Shown in pieces: positions 34,186 through 39,934 of a DNA stretch of 39,934 nt (its first letter is position 1; each line of letters opens with the position of its first letter). The position numbers and the translations under genes are program-made. The stretch is from Deltaproteobacteria bacterium. Its GTDB lineage: Bacteria; Desulfobacterota; BSN033; UBA1163. The notes beneath the pieces are model-generated. The model searched no databases and had not been told where the DNA came from. It saw only the letters and a list, made by a program, of their open reading frames with translations. The DNA lies in assembly GCA_018333535.1 (NCBI GenBank), contig JAGXTA010000062.1, positions 1 through 39,934 of the forward strand, given 5' to 3'.

Positions 34186-34527
34186 TTAGGCGATTCGCCT
34201 CGTCATTTTTTTCAACCGGTTGATCCGCTTTCTTAAAATCTGAGCCATCTTAAGATTTCGCTGTTGGAGGATTTCCTCTCTTTTGGCTTTAAGCTCTTTC
34301 ATCTTCTGTTTCAACTGTGCCGCAGTCAGAATTACTTTTTCCTTTTTTACGCGAACCTTTTTCTCTTTCTTCAGTTCCGGTTCAGGAATGCCTTTGGCTT
34401 TCCGGATGGCAACAAGCAACTCTTCTTTCTTCATCGCATGAACGCCATGGATACCGGGCAATCCGAGGGCCATCTCCCTCAACTCTTTGGCTGTCATCTT
34501 CTCCAACGGTTTCTCTTTTTTCTCCAT
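34186..34527 (-). CDS. Small basic protein with Rho-N/SAP-like domain
   Basis: A 113-residue basic protein. The N-terminal part, KPLEKMTAKELREMALGLPG followed by IHGVHAMKKEELL, matches the Rho N-terminal (SAP-like) helix-extended-loop-helix. That domain binds nucleic acid. The remainder is lysine-rich and forms a probable coiled coil ending KMAQILRKRINRLKKMTRRIA. It may be an RNA- or DNA-binding accessory protein; no target is known. The frame is open further upstream, but the start is set at the ATG at 34527, six bases after GGAGGAG. An in-frame ATG at 34533 touches that same site and is too close to it. It stands alone between glycosyltransferase and cyclophilin genes. Confidence 0.75.
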   Translation of the reverse strand: MEKKEKPLEKMTAKELREMALGLPGIHGVHAMKKEELLVAIRKAKGIPEPELKKEKKVRVKKEKVILTAAQLKQKMKELKAKREEILQQRNLKMAQILRKRINRLKKMTRRIA

Positions 34528-34638
34528 TCCCATCTCCTCCTCGTCAAATAGAAATATTGACCGGCAAGCGCCTCGCAAGCCCCGCCTTGCAGGCGTGGTC
34601 AAGGGGCGCAATATAAATGATATTTCATTTCCGGGAAG

Positions 34639-34657
34639 CCCCGTCCTGTGGACGGGG
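34639..34657. repeat. Hairpin between cyclophilin and Rho-N-like genes
   Basis: CCCCGTCC-TGT-GGACGGGG, a perfect 8-bp stem, with a related AAGCCCCGCCTTGCAGGCG segment at about 34573-34591. This could be the end of a decayed IS or a read-through-reducing hairpin. No T-run follows. Confidence 0.5.
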
Positions 34658-34747
34658 AACTTCACTGTCTGAAAGGCGACGAATAGTAATGTATATGATT
34701 TCTCAGGCCAAATCAATCCACTCTAAAAGAACATCTTAGAAACAAGG

Positions 34748-35233
34748 CTATTCCTCAATGATCTTTACCTTCATTTCAATCCGCTCCGTAGGATTGTCTG
34801 CTCTGTCTTTCGGTTGGCTGACGATCTTGTCGGCGACTTCCATCCCGGAAACCACCTCGCCAAAGACGGTATATTGCTTGTCAAGGAAGAAGGCATCGGC
34901 CACGCAGATGAAGAATTGTGAGCCTGCACTGTCGGGGTGTTGGGATCTGGCCATGGAGAGGATGCCTCTCTTATGTTGTTTTTCATTGAATTCAGCCTTG
35001 AGGGTAAAACCCGGGCCGCCCATTCCATGTGTTGATCTATCTGGGCTCTTGGAGTTGGGATCCCCACCCTGGATCATGAATCCCGGGATCACACGATGAA
35101 AAGTCGTCTCATCATAAAATCCCTTTTTAGCGAGATCAATAAAGCTGGATACGTGTTTAGAGGCAACTTCAGGGAAAAACTGGAGTTCCATATTCCCAAA
35201 TTTTGTTTCTATCACCGCTTTTATCTCAGACAT
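34748..35233 (-). CDS. Peptidyl-prolyl cis-trans isomerase, cyclophilin type
   Basis: A 161-residue cytoplasmic cyclophilin that speeds proline isomerisation during folding. Signature blocks: FHRVIPGFMIQGGD (45-58), ILSMARSQHPDSAGSQFFI (91-109) and the FGEVVSGMEVADKI stretch (124-137). The catalytic arginine of FHRV and the glutamine and phenylalanine of SQFFI are present. No signal peptide is visible at the start chosen (ATG at 35233 with GAGGAG ten bases upstream). The open frame extends to 35290 without coding support. It lies downstream of tRNA-Asp, separated by a strong hairpin. Complete and conserved. Confidence 0.92.
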   Translation of the reverse strand: MSEIKAVIETKFGNMELQFFPEVASKHVSSFIDLAKKGFYDETTFHRVIPGFMIQGGDPNSKSPDRSTHGMGGPGFTLKAEFNEKQHKRGILSMARSQHPDSAGSQFFICVADAFFLDKQYTVFGEVVSGMEVADKIVSQPKDRADNPTERIEMKVKIIEE

Positions 35234-35326
35234 TTTCTTTTTCTCCTCTGTTATTGAATTTTTATATCTCGCCTCTATACAGACCCTCATGAGGTGGACA
35301 AGATACCCAATGCCTCCATATACAAG

Positions 35327-35352
35327 AATGCCTGCCTTTTCAGGCAGGCATT
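35327..35352 (-). terminator. Hairpin downstream of the tRNA genes
   Basis: An 11-bp perfect stem AATGCCTGCCT / AGGCAGGCATT with a 4-base loop lies 7 bases beyond tRNA-Asp. No T-run follows, so it may end tRNA transcription inefficiently or with Rho help. Confidence 0.6.
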
Positions 35353-35358
35353 TAAATT

Positions 35359-35435
35359 TGGCGGGAGCGACGGGGCTTGAACCCGCAACCTCCGACGTGA
35401 CAGGCCGGCGCTCTAACCAATTGAACTACGCCCCC
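35359..35435 (-). tRNA. tRNA-Asp (GTC)
   Basis: On the minus strand GGGGGCG pairs with CGCTCCC (one G-U). The anticodon loop reads CTGTCAC with GTC, and the T arm GCGGGTTCAAGCCCCGT and encoded CCA are present. All arms are complete. Confidence 0.95.
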
Positions 35436-35522
35436 AATATTTTCACTAAAAAATCTATTACAGAGTTAACTCCGAACTACGAACTTAAAACTCATAACTC
35501 GTTTTGCCTTCGGCAAAACGAA

Positions 35523-35598
35523 TGGTAGGCGGAACAGGGATTGAACCTGCGACCCCCGGCTTGTAAGGCCGGTGCTCTCCCAACTGAGCTATCCGCCC
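35523..35598 (-). tRNA. tRNA-Val (TAC)
   Basis: On the minus strand GGGCGGATAGCTCAGTTGGG opens the acceptor and D arm. The anticodon loop CTTACAA contains TAC. The T arm GCAGGTTCAATCCCTGT and CCA follow. All arms are complete. Confidence 0.95.
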
Positions 35599-35644
35599 TC
35601 CCCCGTACAGCTCATTTTATGGAACCGCCCTTCCAATGTCAAGC

Positions 35645-36895
35645 TCAGGCCGCTCCGGCCTCTTTCTCGTAGAGGAGGATCGGACTTTCGTGATTGAGAA
35701 CGACCTCTTCGCTGATGATGCACTCACGGATGTTTGGCTGAGAGGGGAGTTCATACATCACATCCAGCATCGTGTTCTCCATGATCGCCCGCAACCCCCG
35801 TGCGCCGGACTGCCTCTTGATGGCCTCCTTCGCAATCGAGGTCAGGGCTCCCTCGGTAAACCGGAGTTTTACATTTTCAAAATCAAAAAGTTTCTGATAC
35901 TGCTTGACCAGCGCATTTTTCGGCTTCTTCAGAATATCGACGAGGGCTTCCAGGCTGAGATTCGAAAGGGTGGCGATGACCGGGAGCCTTCCGATAAATT
36001 CGGGAATCAAACCAAACTTAAGCAGATCCTCGGGCTGAACCTCTTTAAGCAATTCTCCCATATCCCGCTCTTCCTTGGTCTTGATGTCCGCTCCAAATCC
36101 TAATGTCTTTCCTCCCACCCTTTGTTCGACAATCTTTTCGAGTCCGACAAAAGCCCCTCCGCAGATGAAGAGGACATTAGTCGTATTAATCTGTATGAAT
36201 TCTTGTTGAGGATGTTTGCGTCCTCCCTTCGGCGGCACGCTCGCTACGGTCCCCTCGATGATCTTGAGCAGGGCTTGCTGGACCCCTTCTCCCGAAACGT
36301 CCCTGGTGATGGATGGGCTATCCGATTTTCTTGAAATCTTGTCGATCTCATCAATATAGACGATCCCCTTCTGACAGCGCTCGATATCGTAATCCGACGC
36401 CTGAAGAAGGCTCAGGATGATATTCTCCACATCCTCACCCACATATCCGGCCTCGGTGAGACAGGTGGCATCCGCAATCGTGAAAGGGACATCAAGGATG
36501 CGGGCCAGTGTTTGAGCCAGAAGCGTTTTCCCGGAACCCGTTGGACCGATCAGAAGAATATTCGATTTCTGAAGCTCCACCTCGCTGGAGAGAACCCGTG
36601 AGTCGATTCGCTTATAGTGATTATGGACGGCCACCGATAAAATCCTCTTGGCGTGCTCCTGCCCGATCACATATTCGTCCAGCCTGGCTTTGATCTCCAT
36701 GGGTTTGGGAACGGTCAACTTCCCGGGGACGAATCTCTCCTCGGTCTCTTCGGCGATGATCTCATTGCAGAGTTCGATGCATTCGTCACAGATATAGACC
36801 GTGGGGCCCGCGATGAGTTTCCTCACCTCGTCCTGGCTCTTACCGCAAAACGAACAATGCAATACGTTCCCGTAGCTTCCCCCGTTCGATTTCAT
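35645..36895 (-). CDS. clpX: ATP-dependent protease ATPase subunit ClpX
   Basis: A 416-residue ClpX, the AAA+ unfoldase that feeds ClpP. The N-terminal C4 zinc finger uses C14, C17, C36 and C39. Walker A GPTGSGKT is at 117-124, and Walker B YIDEIDKI follows. The ClpP-binding loop reads TLGFGAD, a variant of the common IGF. It recognises the LAA end of tmRNA-tagged proteins; ssrA and smpB lie in the same window. The start ATG follows a good purine-rich site, and clpP ends 31 bases upstream. It is the last protein gene of the tig-clpP-clpX operon, ahead of tRNA-Val and tRNA-Asp. Complete. Confidence 0.97.
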   Translation of the reverse strand: MKSNGGSYGNVLHCSFCGKSQDEVRKLIAGPTVYICDECIELCNEIIAEETEERFVPGKLTVPKPMEIKARLDEYVIGQEHAKRILSVAVHNHYKRIDSRVLSSEVELQKSNILLIGPTGSGKTLLAQTLARILDVPFTIADATCLTEAGYVGEDVENIILSLLQASDYDIERCQKGIVYIDEIDKISRKSDSPSITRDVSGEGVQQALLKIIEGTVASVPPKGGRKHPQQEFIQINTTNVLFICGGAFVGLEKIVEQRVGGKTLGFGADIKTKEERDMGELLKEVQPEDLLKFGLIPEFIGRLPVIATLSNLSLEALVDILKKPKNALVKQYQKLFDFENVKLRFTEGALTSIAKEAIKRQSGARGLRAIMENTMLDVMYELPSQPNIRECIISEEVVLNHESPILLYEKEAGAA

Positions 36896-36925
36896 CTCCC
36901 TCTCCTTTCTGATCTCTCCCCGGAA

Positions 36926-37525
36926 TTAATTCTGAGACCGGACAGGACGCTGGATGACAACTTCATCAATAATCCCATATTCCTTGGCCTGTTGACCGTT
37001 CATATAAAAATCCCGTTCCGTATCGGTGCCAATCTTATCTAACGGCCGGAGGGTATGTTTTGCCAGGATCGCATTCAATTCTTCCCGGAGTCGAAGAATC
37101 TCCTTCGCCTGAATGTCCACATCCGTGGCCTGGCCCTGAAACCCTCCCATGGGTTGATGGATGAGGATCCTCGAATGGGGAAGGGCAAACCGCTTTCCCT
37201 TCTCCCCGGCGGATAGAAGAAGGGCCGCAATGCTTGCCGCCTGACCCATGCAAAGAGTCGAAACCTTCGGCCGGATATACTGCATGGTATCATAAATGGC
37301 CAACCCGGAGGTAACGATCCCTCCGGGAGAATTGATATAGAGATGAATATCCTTGTCCGGATCTTCCGATTCCAGAAAGAGCATCTGGGCAATCACCAGA
37401 TTGGCCACATCGTCATCGATGGCCGTGCCGACAAAGATGATCCGCTCCTTTAATAGGCGGGAATAGATATCATAAGCCCGCTCCCCCCTTCCGTCCTTCT
37501 CGATCACAATCGGTATGAGTGCCAT
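36926..37525 (-). CDS. clpP: ATP-dependent Clp protease proteolytic subunit ClpP
   Basis: A 199-residue ClpP serine protease, which forms the tetradecameric barrel of ClpXP. The catalytic triad is S98 (QAASIAALL), H123 (ILIHQPMGG) and D172 ([10 protein letters not shown]). The start is placed at the ATG at 37525, which gives [20 protein letters not shown], the standard N-terminus. GAGGAAGGG lies just upstream. An upstream in-frame codon at 37546 is open but unsupported. It sits 37 bases downstream of tig and 30 bases before clpX. Complete. Confidence 0.97.
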   Translation of the reverse strand: MALIPIVIEKDGRGERAYDIYSRLLKERIIFVGTAIDDDVANLVIAQMLFLESEDPDKDIHLYINSPGGIVTSGLAIYDTMQYIRPKVSTLCMGQAASIAALLLSAGEKGKRFALPHSRILIHQPMGGFQGQATDVDIQAKEILRLREELNAILAKHTLRPLDKIGTDTERDFYMNGQQAKEYGIIDEVVIQRPVRSQN

Positions 37526-37562
37526 TTTCCCTTCCTCATCAATCATTCCTGCCTGCTGACAG

Positions 37563-38840
37563 TTATGAAATATTTGCTTTCCCCAGGAGAAAGTTCAAGG
37601 TCTTATCGGTCAGGATCCCCGTCTTTAGTTCGGGGATCAACCCGTTCTTTTCATAATATCGTTTCACCACATCAAACTTTTGATGACTTCTCTCTGAAAT
37701 GGATTGGAGACGTTCGTCCGCCTCCTCATCGGTCACGGCAATCCCTTCCTGGGCGGCAATCTTTTCAAGGATCAAAAAGGTCCGAACCTGTTTCTGCGCG
37801 ACTTCCTTATAATCCTCCTGGAGTTTCTCCTCCGGGATATTCAAATTTTTCAGCGCGATCCCTTGGCTGGCCAATCTCAACTTGGTATCCGAAACAAGGA
37901 CCTTGGCCTGCTCCACCACCATGCTCTCAGGTATTTCAAAAGAGTTCGCCTGAATCAACTGCTCGATCATCTGATCTTTCAGTTGCCGATCCAGCATCAA
38001 TGCCTTCTCCTTTTCGATCTCCTCTTTTAGTTTGGCCTTTAAATCTTCAAGGGAGGCGTAATCCCCCAGATCTTTTGCAAATTCGTCATCCAGGGGAGGA
38101 AGAACCTTCTCCTTTATCTCTTTAACCTTAACGAAGAAGGAAACCGTTTTCCCCGCCCATTTTTTATATCCGTAATCTTCGGGGAAGGGAACCTCTATCT
38201 CTTTTTCCTCTTCCTGTTTTAAGCCAATCATCTTTTCTTCCAGGGCAGGGATAAAACGCCCGCCTCCAATCTCAACGGTGAAGTCGACCGCCTTCCCCTC
38301 TTCTAATGGCTTCTTGTCCATTCTGGCTTCATAATCGATGATGACATGATCTCCGGACTGGACGGGCCTGGGTTCCGGAACCGTTTTCAACTGGGCGTGG
38401 AGATTTTGAAGGCCTTTCAGCCTTTCCTCAACCTCCTCCTCTTTTGCGCTCTCTTTCTTCCCTTCAATATTTAAACCGGTATAGCCCTCCATTTTGATCT
38501 CGGGTTTGACTTCAACAGTGGCTGAATATTGAAAGGGCTTTCCGCTCTCCAACTCACCGGGGTCGACCACAGGAGGAGAAACCGGATGGAGATCCTTCTC
38601 GGAAAGCGCGGCCGGATAAGTCTCCTGGATCAGCTTCTGAATCACCTCTGACTTGACATAATCCTTGAAATGTCTTTCCAATATATCCTTGGGGATTTTG
38701 CCTGGTCGGAATCCCTTGATCTTCGCTTGTTTCCCAACTTCCCGGTAGAAAGATTCGATCTCTTTCGTCACCTGTTCCTGAGGAATTTCAACATTCACCT
38801 TCTTCTTGACGGAACTGATCTCTTCAACGGTAATATTCAT
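37563..38840 (-). CDS. tig: Trigger factor
   Basis: A 425-residue trigger factor, the ribosome-bound chaperone at the peptide exit tunnel. Three parts are visible: the ribosome-binding N-terminus with the signature GFRPGKIP (42-49), the FKBP-like PPIase domain (about 160-245; [20 protein letters not shown] and onward), and a helical C-terminal domain with FEIPESMV. It heads the tig-clpP-clpX operon. GAAAGG lies upstream of the ATG, and the start is the first in-frame one. Length is typical. Complete. Confidence 0.96.
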   Translation of the reverse strand: MNITVEEISSVKKKVNVEIPQEQVTKEIESFYREVGKQAKIKGFRPGKIPKDILERHFKDYVKSEVIQKLIQETYPAALSEKDLHPVSPPVVDPGELESGKPFQYSATVEVKPEIKMEGYTGLNIEGKKESAKEEEVEERLKGLQNLHAQLKTVPEPRPVQSGDHVIIDYEARMDKKPLEEGKAVDFTVEIGGGRFIPALEEKMIGLKQEEEKEIEVPFPEDYGYKKWAGKTVSFFVKVKEIKEKVLPPLDDEFAKDLGDYASLEDLKAKLKEEIEKEKALMLDRQLKDQMIEQLIQANSFEIPESMVVEQAKVLVSDTKLRLASQGIALKNLNIPEEKLQEDYKEVAQKQVRTFLILEKIAAQEGIAVTDEEADERLQSISERSHQKFDVVKRYYEKNGLIPELKTGILTDKTLNFLLGKANIS

Positions 38841-38912
38841 CTATCCATAGCCTTTCTCATTGTTTTTTTCCCTTTTTCTGCCTTCTGCCGACTGCCTACT
38901 GCATTCTGCTCA

Positions 38913-38999
38913 TGGTGCCGAGGGCGGGACTTGAACCCGCATAGTCTTTCGACCACGAGATCCTAAGTCTCGCGCGTATGCCAGTTTCGCCACCTCGGC
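38913..38999 (-). tRNA. tRNA-Leu (TAG)
   Basis: On the minus strand GCCGAGG pairs perfectly with CCTCGGC before ACCA. The anticodon arm GCGAGACTTAGGATCTCG contains TAG. A long variable arm (class II) and the T arm GCGGGTTCAAGTCCCGC follow. Confidence 0.94.
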
Positions 39000-39007
39000 T
39001 TAAAAAC

Positions 39008-39052
39008 TGGTGAGCCGTGTAGGAATCGAACCTACAACCTACTGATTAAGAG
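39008..39052 (-). other. tRNA-Lys (CTT) 3'-half fragment, att-like
   Basis: On the minus strand CTCTTAATCAGTAGG carries the anticodon loop (CTT) and variable region. It is followed by a T arm (GTAGGTTCGATTCCTAC) and ACGGCTCACCA. Upstream of the anticodon loop the sequence does not pair with TCAGT and no D arm or acceptor 5' strand exists. Truncation at the anticodon loop is what integrase attachment leaves. The neighbouring AAGTGGGAAAATAGTGGGAA (39149-39168) looks like repeated arm-type sites. Confidence 0.65.
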
Positions 39053-39295
39053 AGGGTAAATGACTCTTAACGATTTCAATAAGTTAGCGAAACGACTCAC
39101 ACAATCTGTAATGACAGTTAACACAAAAAACCCCATTTTGTCAATTAAAAGTGGGAAAATAGTGGGAAGACAGGGGATCTCCAGGGCTATTAATCCGGTG
39201 GCTCTGGAGGTCCCTATCCTCTTACCAGTGACCAGAGAAAATTTCCTCCCAAGGATATTAAAATCTGGTATAATCCCTAACAGGAGGTGATTAAA
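39053..39295. other. Gap upstream of the lipoprotein gene, with extended -10 promoter
   Basis: No gene is seen. It contains the repeated GTGGGAAAATAGTGGGAAG element and, at 39266-39274, TGGTATAAT, a perfect extended -10 box. No -35 box is recognisable. AGGAGGTGA (39282-39290) is the ribosome-binding site of the next gene. Confidence 0.5.
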
Positions 39296-39667
39296 ATGAA
39301 GATAAAGACGATCTTCCTTCTTATCCTGATCTTATTTCTCACCATTGGATGTATCATGGCAAAGCATAAAGAGTCGATTCGGGAGGGGTTATTAGTTACA
39401 GGGTTGAATCGAGAGGCTTTCTTAAAAGAATGGGGGATGCCCGATAAGACTCACACAATTCCCAGCGAAGAATTTGCTTCATTCACCGCCGGGTGGGGGC
39501 GTGGTTCTTATGGTGGATCAGGTAGGGCAAGCTTTTTTCGGGGGAGGGTTTCTCTTGATGTGTGGGTTTATGAAAAATGGGACATAACGCTTATTTTCCA
39601 TAGTCTAAGATTAGTGGCTTGGAAAACGGATAAAAGCAGGGAGGAACTTAAGGCTATTTCAAAGTAA
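39296..39667 (+). CDS. Small putative lipoprotein, BamE/SmpA-like
   Basis: A 123-residue exported protein. Residues 1-17 form a hydrophobic signal ending LTIGC, a slightly atypical lipobox, so lipidation at the cysteine is likely. The mature part starts with REGLLVTGLNREAFLKEWGM and then PDKT, resembling the BamE/SmpA-type 'GM...lG.P' repeat fold of the outer-membrane assembly lipoprotein. It would sit at the periplasmic face of the outer membrane. The ATG at 39296 is five bases from a perfect AGGAGGTGA; the in-frame GTG inside that site is not used. The stop codon TAA falls inside the end of an IS200/IS605-type remnant, so the very end of the protein may not be original. Confidence 0.75.
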   Translation: MKIKTIFLLILILFLTIGCIMAKHKESIREGLLVTGLNREAFLKEWGMPDKTHTIPSEEFASFTAGWGRGSYGGSGRASFFRGRVSLDVWVYEKWDITLIFHSLRLVAWKTDKSREELKAISK

Positions 39668-39934
39668 AGAACCCCGCAGCAGAGCTGCGGGGCATTAAAA
39701 TCAAAACTCAACTGCTCGTGGTGCTGATACTTTATGTTTCAACCTATGACATCTGAGGTTACCTTGTCCCCAACAGACCGAACAAAATACCCATCACCCC
39801 AAAAATCTCCTCCCCAAAACTGCAAGACTTGTTCGTTTTATCAGGCTCATATCCAACTTATACCATGTTTTATCGCTTCGCGAACCTGTTTTCATCCGCC
39901 CAGCAGAGCTGGGCGGTATTCAACAGGTATTTTT
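39663..39934 (-). mobile_element. IS200/IS605-type remnant, copy 2 (runs to window end)
   Basis: Matches copy 1 at both ends: hairpin CCCCGCAGC-AGA-GCTGCGGGG at 39671-39691 and CCGCCCAGC-AGA-GCTGGGCGG near 39898-39918. On the minus strand the end of a Y1 (TnpA) transposase reads QFWGGDFWGDGYFVRSVGDK, then VTSDVIG, a stop, and NIKYQHHEQLSFDF. It is therefore a dead, internally deleted copy. The sequence may continue past the window. Confidence 0.8.

Noticed and set aside
35289-35528. Plus-strand frame with GATGLEPATSDV
   Set aside because: Antisense to tRNA-Asp.
38670-38966. Plus-strand frame ending GRDLNPHSLSTTRS
   Set aside because: Antisense to tig and tRNA-Leu.

Overview
The window looks like chromosome from a Gram-negative, moderate-GC bacterium, most likely of the deltaproteobacterial (Desulfobacterota) or Nitrospirota kind. 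The reasons are a tig-clpP-clpX cluster with tRNA genes, a PilZ protein, a BamE-like lipoprotein, many Fic/ORF6N/DUF1016-type genes, and a tmRNA tag that reads ATNYDYALAA. This placement is an inference; no rRNA is present to settle it.

Layout. 1-3142: a PilZ protein, a site-2 (M50) protease and an AAA/DUF4143 ATPase, two of them with good sigma70-type promoters. 3143-7065: a patchy accessory zone with a Fic protein, an ORF6N fragment that has lost its N-terminus, a DUF1016 (PD-(D/E)XK) protein, and unusual perfect palindromes lying inside the coding sequences. Two short gene-start remnants flank this zone. 7066-25109: a complete type 3 BREX phage-defence operon on the minus strand, in the order brxF, brxC, (AlbA_2 ATP-binding protein), pglX, (PD-(D/E)XK nuclease-like protein), (Ser/Thr kinase), (unknown alpha/beta protein), brxH, pglZ, brxA, then a truncated small ORF. 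The genes in parentheses are not part of the usual six-gene BREX-3 core. Three of them (nuclease-like, kinase, unknown) form one tightly coupled block between the methyltransferase and the helicase. This block is the strongest candidate for an undescribed functional module.

25200-25900 carries tRNA 3'-half fragments and a 23-bp direct repeat that look like integration scars bounding the defence island, together with a 59-residue conserved-looking small protein. 25885-39934 is mostly ordinary chromosome on the minus strand: cupin, flavodoxin (probable ATT start), RecD2, a hypothetical protein, ssrA (tmRNA) overlapping smpB, a spore-photoproduct-lyase-like radical SAM protein, a ParB-like protein, a GT2 glycosyltransferase, a small Rho-N/SAP-like basic protein, cyclophilin, tRNA-Asp, tRNA-Val, clpX, clpP, tig and tRNA-Leu. 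A tRNA-Lys 3' fragment and a small lipoprotein gene close the window. Two remnants of one IS200/IS605-type element (30455-30702 and 39663-39934) each sit exactly at the 3' end of a host gene.

How the genes work together: in BREX, PglX methylates host DNA and the BrxC/PglZ/BrxH machinery blocks phage replication. The added kinase sits in one operon with the PglZ phosphatase-fold protein, as PglW does in type 2 (Pgl) systems. Tig, ClpP, ClpX, tmRNA and SmpB together cover nascent-chain folding, ribosome rescue and degradation of tagged proteins.
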